56,380 bases of DNA from JAJTYI01 sp964420145 (GCA_964420145.1 CAYQRB010000003.1:1-56380), one strand, 5' to 3'. Positions 27,864-37,105 are shown, numbered from the stretch's first letter. The notes: a model not told the origin generated them from the letters alone. Made by a program: numbers and translations.

Positions 27864-30494
27864 TTATATTGGGTTAACCTGAATAGCTATTTGGTTGTTG
27901 TTGATTATACTATAAGTGATAACATAGTTTCCAGTTCTTGTATCAATATCGGAAGGAGTGATATGTTTTAAGGTTTGTTGGAAGGATCCATAGTAATTTA
28001 CTACATCTTGGATCTGTGCAACTGAAACGAATGTAGAAAACTCTTTCCCTAATCGTTCGCCTAGCCCTGAGTTGGTAGCATAGTCAATTATGCATAGACA
28101 TAAATCACCAGATTCGTCTACATAAACACCTATATGCTTTGGGTTTTCTCCAAAATTGGTGGGAATACAGGGAAAACCTAGTGGATATGGGTCTTTCCAG
28201 TGGTTTTGGCGTGCGTACAAAAAGTTAAGACCACCGACACCTTGATTATACACATGTTTTTCAACAAACAATATTGTATTGGTCCGTTTTAGTTGTTCTT
28301 TAAGTATCTCCCCAATACTTTTTTCAGAATTCTCGGGAATTTTATCAATAGGTTCGAGATTAAAGAAAATAAGTCCAGGTATTATATCGGTAGCATCCGT
28401 TGGTAATCCCATCAATGGGGGAAGCTTGAATGCCTGGTTTACTGGTACCATTCCAGTTTCAGGATCGGATATATCTGCATCAATCAAAAACCCTTGATAG
28501 TATTTATCCAGAGACGGTGCTATATATTCACCATAAGCGTTACTGCGTGATGTAGCGTATACTGCTATTGCTCTGATTTGGTCATATATAGTTGCTGCCT
28601 CGTAAACATCTAGTGCAACTTTAGCAGCCTCGGTCGCGATAACTTCCAACACCGCTCCTACGATTGAAGCGGTGAGTTTGAGTTTTACTCGATTCTGAGC
28701 GATCCTTTCCAGTGCTCCCCCGACTTTTCTAGACATAGTCGGATGTTTCCTTAGGAATCCGCCTAAGCGTGAAGCCCACCTTACGATACCTGGTCCTCCG
28801 GCTGGTAGTCGGAGATATGCACCATCTGGTAATACTTCATAGACGATTGTTTCAGGGTTTAGGCTATAAACTCCTCTAATTCGTCGGTGTAGTGCGAGGG
28901 CCTCATCGGAGATACCATTTATTCTGTCAAAGGAATCATATGCAGTTATAACTCTATCCTGTGGTAGGGTTTGGATGTGCTTGATAACTTCGGCAGGATT
29001 CCCCTGGTTTAAATGTGTAAGGATTGTTTCGTCCGTCTTAAGAAGTATTTCGTGTACTTGACCATTATGGGGAGTTCGCAGACCTATTGTCAGGGGACCT
29101 CTTTCCCCGACACCTTTGACAAGATAATCTACCTCTACATTAGACCCGATACTTTGCACTAGATTGCGTACATCATCCATGCCTATAGGGTGTCTTGCCT
29201 CGAGGTGGGTAAATATCTTTTCTGTTCCATCTGGTAATATAACCCTATATCCTCTATCTTGATTAAAGTTCGGGAAAATAAGATTTCTTGGTGCCAATAC
29301 CTTAACTGGCTGTCCTGCGGGATTTGTGATCTCTATTACAACTTGCCTAGAACTTCTTGGTTCTCCTATAAAACGAATAGGGTGGTTTCCTGATGAGATA
29401 TCTACTCCTGTGAGTATTTTTTCACTAGGTAAATATTCGATGGTTCTTCCTCCTGATAACGGATCCGTGGCTTCCCCAGTTGTCGCTATTTGGAATTCTA
29501 CTTTTGCCCAGGTGTCTATGTGTTTGGGGACACCCCGAGATCCAAACTGCTTAGGTGTTGCTAGAGATTGAGGGCTAATAATGTTATCTGACGCGTGAGT
29601 AATGGTGTTGTCGTTAGGGTCAAACATATTATTCATATCGACTCTATAATTTCTATTTTCTCTATTGTTAGCTGCAGCAAGTAGGACTCGAAGGTTATCA
29701 TAACGGGGGTCGCTATTAAGTATGGCATCAGTAGCCGTGTAAGTCATCAGTCCCCCAATCCCGGCGAAGTGCATATAGGCCAAAAAGTCGTCGGGTGACC
29801 ATGTTTCCATTTCCAAAAGCCCTGCACCATCAATATCCCCTTCTTCTGTGGTTCCCAGGGTTTCTTTTGTAAAAAGTCGTTCCTTATTGTCTGTGACGGT
29901 AGTCGTAGTAGAACAGCCGGCGGTACTTAGCCCAAGAGCAGCAAGAACAACAATAGCAGGCAAAACTATACCAGTATGGTACAGAAATTCTCTACGCGTG
30001 ATCCCCCCTGGCACTTCCTCTTTTTGGGGTGGGGGAGAAGCGCTATTGTGTTTATCTTCTGAGAACAACCCCATCATTTCTCTCCTGTAGTCTATAACCT
30101 TTCCTCTAAGAGCTGCAGTATGTAAGTCCCGAAGTTTGTCATAAATGGGGTTGGGACAGGGAATATCAATATCCATTAATGGAGTGAATCCGGTGGCTTT
30201 TATATACTCCAAGAAGTCGTTGGATGACCAAGTCTCTAGTGTATAGAGCCTTTCAACAATAGCATTATCACTTTCTTCTGGAGTTATCTGGATTGGAGGT
30301 TTAGAAGTAGGACTTGTATTTTTGGGAAAAAAGGGAAGGCGTTTGGTGAACAGAGCAATAGAAGTAGTAAAAATATCACCCAAAAATTGTCGACGCGTGA
30401 TCCCCTCACCCACCAGTTTTTGGTTATTAGTAACTGGGTTGGAGTCAACATCAGTATCCGGTCCATTGCTAGACTGTTCACTTAAATCATCCAC
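27864..30494 (-). CDS. large protein with two Tat-like signals and duplicated N-terminal module
   Basis: The 876-residue protein is read from GTG 30494. Two twin-arginine motifs occur: GITRRQFL (R34-R35) and GITRREFL (R167-R168). The second precedes a strong hydrophobic core and a lipobox STAGC (C194). Each is followed by a similar segment beginning ETWS-x-x-DFL (87-94 and 230-237), with YD-x-LR and YR-x-x-M patterns, so the first 300 residues are a tandem repeat. The remaining 550 residues are unrecognised, with a possible helical region around 615-690. Expected location is the outer membrane face as a Tat lipoprotein if the internal signal is used. Higher GC than its neighbours suggests horizontal acquisition. 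Confidence 0.6.
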   Translation of the reverse strand: MDDLSEQSSNGPDTDVDSNPVTNNQKLVGEGITRRQFLGDIFTTSIALFTKRLPFFPKNTSPTSKPPIQITPEESDNAIVERLYTLETWSSNDFLEYIKATGFTPLMDIDIPCPNPIYDKLRDLHTAALRGKVIDYRREMMGLFSEDKHNSASPPPQKEEVPGGITRREFLYHTGIVLPAIVVLAALGLSTAGCSTTTTVTDNKERLFTKETLGTTEEGDIDGAGLLEMETWSPDDFLAYMHFAGIGGLMTYTATDAILNSDPRYDNLRVLLAAANNRENRNYRVDMNNMFDPNDNTITHASDNIISPQSLATPKQFGSRGVPKHIDTWAKVEFQIATTGEATDPLSGGRTIEYLPSEKILTGVDISSGNHPIRFIGEPRSSRQVVIEITNPAGQPVKVLAPRNLIFPNFNQDRGYRVILPDGTEKIFTHLEARHPIGMDDVRNLVQSIGSNVEVDYLVKGVGERGPLTIGLRTPHNGQVHEILLKTDETILTHLNQGNPAEVIKHIQTLPQDRVITAYDSFDRINGISDEALALHRRIRGVYSLNPETIVYEVLPDGAYLRLPAGGPGIVRWASRLGGFLRKHPTMSRKVGGALERIAQNRVKLKLTASIVGAVLEVIATEAAKVALDVYEAATIYDQIRAIAVYATSRSNAYGEYIAPSLDKYYQGFLIDADISDPETGMVPVNQAFKLPPLMGLPTDATDIIPGLIFFNLEPIDKIPENSEKSIGEILKEQLKRTNTILFVEKHVYNQGVGGLNFLYARQNHWKDPYPLGFPCIPTNFGENPKHIGVYVDESGDLCLCIIDYATNSGLGERLGKEFSTFVSVAQIQDVVNYYGSFQQTLKHITPSDIDTRTGNYVITYSIINNNQIAIQVNPI

Positions 30495-30631
30495 AATTAA
30501 AGTTTGGTGCGTTATTAGATAATAGTATTGATTATATCATAACTATATAAATTAAAGTTAACTATATTATTGATTCTCATTGCATACGATAATGGGAGAG
30601 GTCTAGGAATCTTATCTTGTTTCTTTCTATT

Positions 30632-30958
30632 CGAATTGAACAAGCATAAATAGATAAACTCGATGGTAGTATTACTCAGGATGAATATGACAATTTTAGA
30701 AAGAAGGTTAGAAGTGAACAACAAGATTACAAAGACAAATTGTCTAGGTTAGAACAAGCAGATGAAGTATACTATATCACGGCTTCTTTGTTACTGGACT
30801 TAGCTTCCAGAAATTATGAGTTATTTATCGGTTCTGAACCTGATGATAAAAGAGAGATTATCCAATTGACACTTCAGAACCTATCCTTAAATCACGGAAA
30901 GCTTGAATACACCTTGCAAAAACCGTTTGATAGTGTCTTTTTTTCTGCTAAAGGTCTA
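30632..30958 (+). pseudogene. remnant of a large serine recombinase (C-terminal end)
   Basis: The plus-strand frame encodes the typical C-terminus of large serine recombinases: IDKLDGSITQDEYD, a coiled segment, ADEVYYITASLLLDLASR, YELFIGSEPDDKR, and a closing KLEYTLQKPFD. A TAA at 30647-30649 interrupts the frame, and no catalytic or DNA-binding domain is present upstream, so this is a decayed 3' fragment. The C-terminus abuts the 3' end of tRNA-His, a common integration site, which marks the scar of an inserted element. Reading on past 30958 only translates the tRNA. Confidence 0.7.
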
Positions 30959-30961
30959 AAA

Positions 30962-31039
30962 TGGGGTGATCAATGGGATTCGAACCCACGACCTCCTCTG
31001 CCACAGAGAGGCGCTCTAACCAGCTGAGCTATGATCACC
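30962..31039 (-). tRNA. tRNA-His (anticodon GTG), G-1 and CCA encoded
   Basis: On the minus strand the acceptor GTGATCA pairs perfectly with TGATCAC, preceded by an extra G (G-1) that faces discriminator C73, the tRNA-His identity pair. The D-arm is AGCTCAGCTGGTTAGAGC. The anticodon stem is CCTCT/AGAGG around CTGTGGC (anticodon GTG). The T-arm contains GGGTTCGAATCCC. CCA is encoded at 30962-30964, followed by TTTT. Confidence 0.95.
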
Positions 31040-31071
31040 AAATTTGTCATTAAACTATCAATTATAACAAA

Positions 31072-31121
31072 TTCTCCGCAAGCTTAGAAATTCTTAATAT
31101 AACCACAATAAGAACGGAGAA
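31072..31121. other. compact inverted-repeat structure between tRNA-His and aminopeptidase gene
   Basis: Two nested perfect stems, TTCTCCG/CGGAGAA (31072-31078 with 31115-31121) and TTCTTA/TAAGAA (31091-31096 with 31109-31114), stack directly on their 3' side. A 12-nt internal loop on the 5' side contains AAGCTT. CTTTT follows on the plus strand. It could be a terminator for plus-strand transcription or a structured leader. Confidence 0.35.
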
Positions 31122-31213
31122 CTTTTGAGTGTATCTTGTATTCCTAGCTTGAGTTAATATGTGATGGAGAGTATCTTATAATATTAAAATTATTAAATTT
31201 ATTAAAAACTGAT

Positions 31214-32503
31214 ATGCCTGAAACTGATTTAAGAATCCCAGAAGATTATATTGTTCGCATGGCGAAAGAATTAGCAGGTCCGCAATCACTAAATTTAGTT
31301 GAAGGGGATATACTTCTAGTAAATTGTGATGAGTGGGGGATTTCTCTTTATCAAAAATTAACCCAAATTTGTGCAGATAGGGGAGTTCAATTGAGACTAG
31401 CATACAATGGGACACAGAATATACCTGAAGAATTAAAGAATCTTCAAAACAGGATTGATAATGGTGCTTTTGGTGAAGACTCTATAGAATTGGTTGTACA
31501 AGAAGTGGAAAATATAGCAGGCATTCATCTAAATGATGGGGCTAACAAGGTGATTGCATTAAGAGGGTTTCCTCCTCTTGATCTTAAAGCCAACGAGATA
31601 AGCGAGCACTTAAGTGAGTTATATGAAAATGCAGCACAGAGGAATCGAGACCTAAGGGGGCCAAAAGATTGGATAGTTATCTTGATACCTACCCCGGAGG
31701 AGGCAAAAATAATAGGGTTGAGTTATGAAAAATATTTAGAGATGTTTTTTCAGGCAATTAATCGAGACTATGGAAGGGTTTACACAGAACAAAGTCGTTT
31801 GATAGAGAAATTGAAAGTAGGGAAGAAGTTAGAAATTATACAACACAATCCTGATGCTCCCGAAGGTTGGCAGGAAACTTCTCTGGAAATAGATGTAGAA
31901 AACTTCTCCACAGACGGGAGGGTGAACTGGGCAAATTCAACCATAAGAAGAAATATGCCCGGAAGTGAAATTTTTACTGCTCCAAATAATGTAAACGGTG
32001 TATTTACGGTATTTGGTCCTATTGCCTTTGCCGGAGAAGTGTTAAAGGGTATGAAATGGGTAATAAAAGATAATGAAATAGACTTAGATAAATTAGAAAT
32101 ACTTATAGATGGGGAGGACCATGAGGAATACGCAAAAATACTTGGAAAGGTGAGGGAAGAACTATCCAAAGATGAAGGTGCACGATTTATCGGTGAGCTT
32201 GGAATTGGAACAAATCCAGTTATACGAGGGCCTCAAATTAATGCGGTTCTGGCTGAGAAGGCACTGGGGATTCATTTAGCAGCAGGATATTCGTATTCTA
32301 TCTACAAGGATAAACCTTATGCGGATGGCGTGATGGTGCATGTTGATAATGGTAATCGAAGTTTTGACCATTTTGACCTATCAACTGCAAGTTATAGAGG
32401 GCTAATCGTAAAGCTCGATGGAGAACTATTTATGGTGGATGGTGTGTTTGTTACACCAGATGGTAATCCTGATCCTGATTTAGCATATATTTCTGCTAAT
32501 TAA
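31214..32503 (+). CDS. M29-family metallo-aminopeptidase
   Basis: The 429-residue protein is close in length to thermophilic aminopeptidases (AmpS/aminopeptidase T, about 410). Metal-ligand segments are in family order: MPGSEIFTAP (Glu), FIGELGIGTNP (Glu), LGIHLAAGYSY (His, Tyr), and HVDN...HFDL (His, Asp). These coordinate two metal ions that remove N-terminal residues from peptides in the cytoplasm. The acidic protein lacks a signal peptide. A TATAAT lies about 35 bp upstream of the ATG. Peptide recycling fits an organism that scavenges amino acids. Confidence 0.85.
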   Translation: MPETDLRIPEDYIVRMAKELAGPQSLNLVEGDILLVNCDEWGISLYQKLTQICADRGVQLRLAYNGTQNIPEELKNLQNRIDNGAFGEDSIELVVQEVENIAGIHLNDGANKVIALRGFPPLDLKANEISEHLSELYENAAQRNRDLRGPKDWIVILIPTPEEAKIIGLSYEKYLEMFFQAINRDYGRVYTEQSRLIEKLKVGKKLEIIQHNPDAPEGWQETSLEIDVENFSTDGRVNWANSTIRRNMPGSEIFTAPNNVNGVFTVFGPIAFAGEVLKGMKWVIKDNEIDLDKLEILIDGEDHEEYAKILGKVREELSKDEGARFIGELGIGTNPVIRGPQINAVLAEKALGIHLAAGYSYSIYKDKPYADGVMVHVDNGNRSFDHFDLSTASYRGLIVKLDGELFMVDGVFVTPDGNPDPDLAYISAN

Positions 32504-32507
32504 CTTC

Positions 32508-33224
32508 TTAATCTCGATATTGAAGTAACTCTTGATAATTAGGAAGATTCTGGTAGAGATCAGAGTTGATTTTCGAGTTAGAGATTTTCATGTACTTTGA
32601 AATTGCTGTTCCCGGAGGCAGGGAGACCTTTAGAAAACTACAGATTTCATTCATCATCTTTTTGTTTTGTTCTTCACTTTCTGAAAACAAATTTTCATAA
32701 ATAAGTTCCATGAAGTCTCCTGTTCGGTTTTCTTCAAGAAATTTGCGGTAAGTAGTTTCTAATTCATAAATATAATCTATTTTATCTACTAATCTTTGTG
32801 GTGGAACAGGGTTTAACTGGAAAAATTTGCCTTTCCCGACTCTATCGAGGTCTTCTTTTTGCCAGATTGCTGTTTGCTCTGCCACAAGACCGGATATTGC
32901 GGTGTCGAATTTACTTTTTCTGGTTAAAAATAAAATTTTCAGATCTTGTCTTTTGAGCATTTGAAAGTAAATTTGAAAAGGGAATTGGTATTGCAGGACT
33001 TTTAATGCCGTGTATTTCTGAAATAATTCATTCAGTGCTTCGTCAATTGTTGCCTTGTTAGTTATAAATTTAGAATAATTTCTTTCTTGTGGATTCCAGG
33101 AAGGATATTTGGGGTGGAATGGTTCAATGGACATTTTTACATCTTTGCTCTCGCCAAGTAATTTAGCGAGCGAAGTGCTTCCGGTGCGAGCATTGGCGAA
33201 TATTACGAATCTCTGTCCTGTCAT
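32508..33224 (-). CDS. sulfotransferase-family protein
   Basis: The 238-residue protein has the 5'-phosphosulfate-binding loop RTGSTSL (residues 13-19) right after the first beta strand, and a 3'-phosphate segment near FLTRKSKFDTAISGL (Arg/Ser). This is the arrangement of PAPS-dependent carbohydrate sulfotransferases of the Stf0/NodH kind. The acceptor may be an exopolysaccharide or glycolipid. It is convergent with the aminopeptidase (4 bp between stops) and divergent from typA. No PAPS synthesis genes are in the window. Confidence 0.7.
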   Translation of the reverse strand: MTGQRFVIFANARTGSTSLAKLLGESKDVKMSIEPFHPKYPSWNPQERNYSKFITNKATIDEALNELFQKYTALKVLQYQFPFQIYFQMLKRQDLKILFLTRKSKFDTAISGLVAEQTAIWQKEDLDRVGKGKFFQLNPVPPQRLVDKIDYIYELETTYRKFLEENRTGDFMELIYENLFSESEEQNKKMMNEICSFLKVSLPPGTAISKYMKISNSKINSDLYQNLPNYQELLQYRD

Positions 33225-33459
33225 TTCAATAATTGCTTAAATTATCGTCTTAAAACTAAGTTTACCCGTTTTACATTCTCTATGCAATAATATAGGCCTG
33301 TTATATAATTAAGGGACATAATTATAATAATGTCTGGTTCTCAAAGTCCTTTTGGAAATAATTAATCCGGACTCCAATTCGGCTGTATATGCCCAATCCA
33401 TACATTTCTTACTATAAAGACCAATAACCTGTTACAATCACTAAGCTTAAAAATTTATT

Positions 33460-35352
33460 ATGGAGCAATCTAAAATCAGAAATATTGCGATTATCGCTCA
33501 TGTGGACCATGGGAAGACTACTCTTGTGGACGCATTTCTCAAACAATCCCATGTATTTAGAGAAAATCAGGAAGAAATGAATCAGAGTATGATTTTGGAT
33601 ACTGGAGATCTGGAGAGAGAAAAGGGAATTACTATTAAAGCTAAAAATATCTCTGTTGAGTACAATGGGTTTCATATAAATATAATCGATACACCTGGAC
33701 ATGCAGATTTTGGTGGAGAGGTCGAACGAACCCTGAATATGGCAGAAGGGTGTCTGGTGATTGTGGATGCACAAGAGGGCCCTATGCCTCAAACTAGGTT
33801 TGTCCTAAAAAAGGCTTTGGAGTTTAAGCTAAAACCAATTGTAGTGATTAACAAAATTGATAAACCTGCTTCTGATGTAAACAAAACACTTTCTAGGATA
33901 CAAGACTTGTTTTTGCAGTTGGCTACAGAAGATGAGCAGTTGGAGTTCCCTGTATTTTATGCAATTGCTAGAGACGGGAAGGTGTGGGTGGAGATTCCTA
34001 CAGATATGGGGGGACAAGCTGATATAAAGCCACTACTCGACAAGATTGTAGAATATGTTCCTGCTCCTAGCGGAAGTCTTGACCAGCCTTTTCAGATGCA
34101 AATTACTTCTGTCGATTATGATCCTCATGTTGGTAATTATTTAATCGGAAAGATTAATAGAGGGGGGGTTGCTGTAGATTCGTCTGTTGTGGTTGCGACT
34201 CCTTGCTCTGGAAGTGAGAAGCAAAATGAAGGTGGTACAAAACCAGAGATTCTAGCACGGGGGAGAGTAAAGCAGATATTGATCAAAAAGGGACTTGGTT
34301 TTGAAGAGGTAGATAGTGCTAATGCGGGGGAGATTGTAGCGCTGATAGGAATAGACTCCAGAGCGATTGGCGCTACTGTTTGTAAGCCAGATACGGTAGA
34401 GCCACTTCCTGTGATTAAAATTTCTGACCCTTCTGTTCGTATTAAAATCGAAGCCAACACCTCTCCATTTGTCGGGAAAGATGGAGAGTTCGTAACAGCT
34501 AAGCAGTTACAGCAGAGATTGGAGAAGGAAGCTGTACAAAATATTTCTCTAAATATTGAAAAGACTGATCAGGGCTCGTTTTATGTTGCGGGTCGTGGAG
34601 ACTTACAGTTATCAATCTTGCTGGAGGAGCTTAGGAGAGAGAATTTTGAGTTACAAGTTAGGCGACCGGAAGTTATTATCAAAGAGATTGATGGGGTAAA
34701 GGTGGAGCCACTAGAGGAGCTTTTCATAGAAGTTCCTGAGGAGTATGCAGGGGTTGTATTAACTACTGTTAATAGTCACAAAGGAGAAATGATTTCTATG
34801 GAAACAGAAAACAATAGGACTTTTTTTAATTATAAGATTTTAACTGCGAACTTATTGGGGCTAAGAAATATTTTGCTTACCGACACAAAGGGAAATCTGG
34901 TAATGCATAACTCTTTGCTAGAGTATGTAGAAATGACACCGAAAACTGAGTTTTTCAGAAGAGGTGCTTTGATATCTTCAGAAACAGGAGTAACTTCTGC
35001 ATATGCGCTTAACACTATTCAGGAGAGAGGAGAGTTATTTGTTATCCCAGCAGTAGAAGTATACGAAGGTATGATTGTAGGGATCAATAAATACGAAGAA
35101 GATATGGAGGTTAATCCAACCAAAGAAAGAGCTAAGTCCGGAGTCCGTAGAAACCAGGCAGAAATAACTCAAATCCAGCTAAAAGCAGTAAAACAACTAA
35201 CCCTTGAATTTGCTTTGTTCTTTCTAGCAAAAGATGAAATTTTAGAGGTAACTCCTAAACACTTACGACTTAGAAAGCAATATCTGACCAAAACGGAAAG
35301 AATCTGGTCAAAACGCAAAAAATTACCTGAGATTGCGAAAGGCCTGATTTAG
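33460..35352 (+). CDS. typA: translational GTPase TypA/BipA
   Basis: The 630-residue protein has the BipA layout: GTPase domain with G1 AHVDHGKT (13-20), switch I EREKGITI, G3 DTPGHADF, G4 NKID; then a beta-barrel domain II, two EF-G-like domains (III/V), and the BipA-specific C-terminal domain ending KRKKLPEIAKGLI. TypA binds the ribosome at the EF-G site and helps 50S assembly under stress or cold. There is a small insertion in domain II (CSGSEKQNEGGTKP). It is monocistronic by spacing, with a possible T-run terminator after it. Confidence 0.95.
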   Translation: MEQSKIRNIAIIAHVDHGKTTLVDAFLKQSHVFRENQEEMNQSMILDTGDLEREKGITIKAKNISVEYNGFHINIIDTPGHADFGGEVERTLNMAEGCLVIVDAQEGPMPQTRFVLKKALEFKLKPIVVINKIDKPASDVNKTLSRIQDLFLQLATEDEQLEFPVFYAIARDGKVWVEIPTDMGGQADIKPLLDKIVEYVPAPSGSLDQPFQMQITSVDYDPHVGNYLIGKINRGGVAVDSSVVVATPCSGSEKQNEGGTKPEILARGRVKQILIKKGLGFEEVDSANAGEIVALIGIDSRAIGATVCKPDTVEPLPVIKISDPSVRIKIEANTSPFVGKDGEFVTAKQLQQRLEKEAVQNISLNIEKTDQGSFYVAGRGDLQLSILLEELRRENFELQVRRPEVIIKEIDGVKVEPLEELFIEVPEEYAGVVLTTVNSHKGEMISMETENNRTFFNYKILTANLLGLRNILLTDTKGNLVMHNSLLEYVEMTPKTEFFRRGALISSETGVTSAYALNTIQERGELFVIPAVEVYEGMIVGINKYEEDMEVNPTKERAKSGVRRNQAEITQIQLKAVKQLTLEFALFFLAKDEILEVTPKHLRLRKQYLTKTERIWSKRKKLPEIAKGLI

Positions 35353-35389
35353 ATTGTATTCTAAACACAGAAGTAATAAGATCAAAGGT

Positions 35390-35444
35390 GAGTGGTCTAA
35401 GCGCGGTAAGTTAAAGTCCAGGTAGTCCTACTCTCTCTTTTTTT
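35390..35444 (+). terminator. possible intrinsic terminator after typA
   Basis: A run of seven T (35438-35444) is preceded by CTACTC, which can pair (one G-T wobble) with GAGTGG about 35 bases upstream, giving a long-loop hairpin. It lies between typA and the ATP synthase operon. The stem is short, so this is tentative. Confidence 0.35.
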
Positions 35445-35523
35445 AGAAGATATATGAAATAATCTATATCTATTGCCAATGCGTGAAGGTGTATGATAAT
35501 ATCATTTTTAATCAATTTTAAAT

Positions 35524-36435
35524 ATGGAAGTACATATCAGTTTTCAGCCGGAGGTGTTAGTTGATTTTTCCTCATGGGTTCTGACTAATTCTTTATACAC
35601 AGCTTTAATAGTTCTAATTCCAACTATGCTTTTGATTGTGTATGCTGGGGGCAAGCTTAATGCATTAAAACCAAGCAATTTTGAACTGTTTTTGGAGATG
35701 ATAGTCGGTGCACTTTATGGTCTTGTTGAGAGTATTATGGGTACAAAAAACGCTACCAAATACTTTGCGTTCTTACTTACTTTTTTTGTATTTATACTTG
35801 TAAGTAACTGGTTTCCTCTACTACCCGGGATTTCTTCACTAGGAGTAGTAAGTGAAGATACTCACGCACAAAACACACAAGTTACTGGTTCTGCTTCAGA
35901 TTCTAGAGATAACATAGTTGCTACAAGTGGGTCTCTAGCCTCAGAATCTACTTTAGAGGTTGAGTCAGCAAAGAGTCCTGAGCCAAGCTTTGGTTGTTTG
36001 TTATCAGGCAAATGTTATCTTACAACTGCAGGGATTAAAGCTGGTGGCTTCAAACATATGTTTAGAGCACCGACTGCTGACTTATCGGCAGGTATTGCAC
36101 TCGCACTTATATCTGTAGTAGTTACCAACATCATTGGTTTCAAGACAAACAAACTCGCATATTTAGGAAAATATATTAATTTTAATGGACCTATAAACTT
36201 TGTTGTGGGGATCTTGGAGTTGATTTCTGAAATCGGGAAAATTGTTTCGTTTTCATTTAGGCTTTTTGGTAACATCTTTGCAGGGGAGGTCTTGCTTATT
36301 GTCATTACAGCAATATCTTTTGGGTTAGCAACTCTCCCGTTTTTGGGTCTGGAGCTTTTCGTTGGTGCTATTCAAGCCCTAGTATTTTTTATGTTAACCG
36401 CAGTATTTATCAACTTAGCAATAGAACATCATTAA
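35524..36435 (+). CDS. atpB: F-type ATP synthase subunit a
   Basis: The 303-residue integral protein conducts protons to the c-ring. The essential arginine lies in SFRLFGNIFAGE (about residue 242). The RAPTADLS segment and C-terminal helices match the family. Between the second and third membrane regions (about 103-180) there is a Ser/Thr/Glu-rich insertion with a CLLSGKC cysteine pair, probably outside the cell. It is the first gene of the a-c-b-alpha-gamma-beta-epsilon operon; the ATG follows an A/T-rich leader without a Shine-Dalgarno. Confidence 0.95.
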   Translation: MEVHISFQPEVLVDFSSWVLTNSLYTALIVLIPTMLLIVYAGGKLNALKPSNFELFLEMIVGALYGLVESIMGTKNATKYFAFLLTFFVFILVSNWFPLLPGISSLGVVSEDTHAQNTQVTGSASDSRDNIVATSGSLASESTLEVESAKSPEPSFGCLLSGKCYLTTAGIKAGGFKHMFRAPTADLSAGIALALISVVVTNIIGFKTNKLAYLGKYINFNGPINFVVGILELISEIGKIVSFSFRLFGNIFAGEVLLIVITAISFGLATLPFLGLELFVGAIQALVFFMLTAVFINLAIEHH

Positions 36436-36474
36436 TTAATTTTTATTTATTTAACTAATTTATTATTTATAATT

Positions 36475-36702
36475 ATGGATAGTCAAGGATTACAATATAT
36501 AGCAATGGCATTGGCCATGGGTTTGGGTGCTTTGGGACCCGGCATCGGAATAGGTCTTCTCGCTTCAAAGGCTATGGAAGCAATAGGAAGAAATCCCGAA
36601 GCTACATCCAAAATCCAAACTGCTATGATTCTAGCTATTGTGTTTACAGAGGCAATCGCTATCTATGCTCTTGTCATTGCACTAATTATTCGTTTTGTCT
36701 AA
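36475..36702 (+). CDS. atpE: F-type ATP synthase subunit c
   Basis: The 75-residue hairpin of two membrane helices has the polar loop GRNPEA and ion-carrying E59 in the second helix (VFTEAIAIY). The position equivalent to the Na+ ligand Gln of sodium-type rings is isoleucine (GPGIGIG), and the residue after the glutamate is alanine rather than Ser/Thr, so the ring should carry protons. It lies 39 bp after atpB and 19 bp before atpF. Confidence 0.95.
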   Translation: MDSQGLQYIAMALAMGLGALGPGIGIGLLASKAMEAIGRNPEATSKIQTAMILAIVFTEAIAIYALVIALIIRFV

Positions 36703-36721
36703 TTATTAAAGAAAATCTATT

Positions 36722-37087
36722 ATGGAGGCATTAGGATTTAATTTACTAAGCTTTTTAATATACTTAGTTCTTTTTGCGGTTCTTTATCTAATACTTAACA
36801 AGTTTTTGGTTCCACCATTATTGAAAAATATTGCGGAAAGGAAAAAACTCCTCAAAGATAATGTAAAACTCAAAGAAGAAATAGAGGAGAGAAAAAAAGA
36901 ACTAGAAGTAGAAGCAAAGAAAAAAGAACAAGAACTTCTCAAGAATGCGCAGTTGCAAGCAGATGAGATAATCTCACAAGCAAATACTGAAGCAAAATCG
37001 ATTATATCTACTGCTAAAGATAAATCGAAGACTATGCTTGATGAGGTAAGAGAGTTAATAGCAAAAAAGCAAAAACTAGGAGAATAA
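36722..37087 (+). CDS. atpF: F-type ATP synthase subunit b (short)
   Basis: The 121-residue peripheral stalk subunit has an N-terminal membrane helix (about 7-28) and a continuous charged coiled coil (about 35-118). Typical b subunits have 155-170 residues; the missing part is the C-terminal region that normally binds delta. This fits the absence of a delta gene between atpF and atpA. It lies 18 bp before the alpha start. Confidence 0.92.
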   Translation: MEALGFNLLSFLIYLVLFAVLYLILNKFLVPPLLKNIAERKKLLKDNVKLKEEIEERKKELEVEAKKKEQELLKNAQLQADEIISQANTEAKSIISTAKDKSKTMLDEVRELIAKKQKLGE

Positions 37088-37105
37088 TTGTTAAAGTCAT
37101 TTATT

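Noticed and set aside
30740..31027. 95-aa plus-strand ORF as an intact gene
   Set aside because: Its last part is the antisense reading of tRNA-His, and the real homology (recombinase C-terminus) extends upstream through a stop codon; it is a pseudogene fragment.
33330..33365. 11-codon ORF (MSGSQSPFGNN) upstream of typA
   Set aside because: The TATAAT lies only one base before the ATG, so a transcript would start inside it; likely chance.
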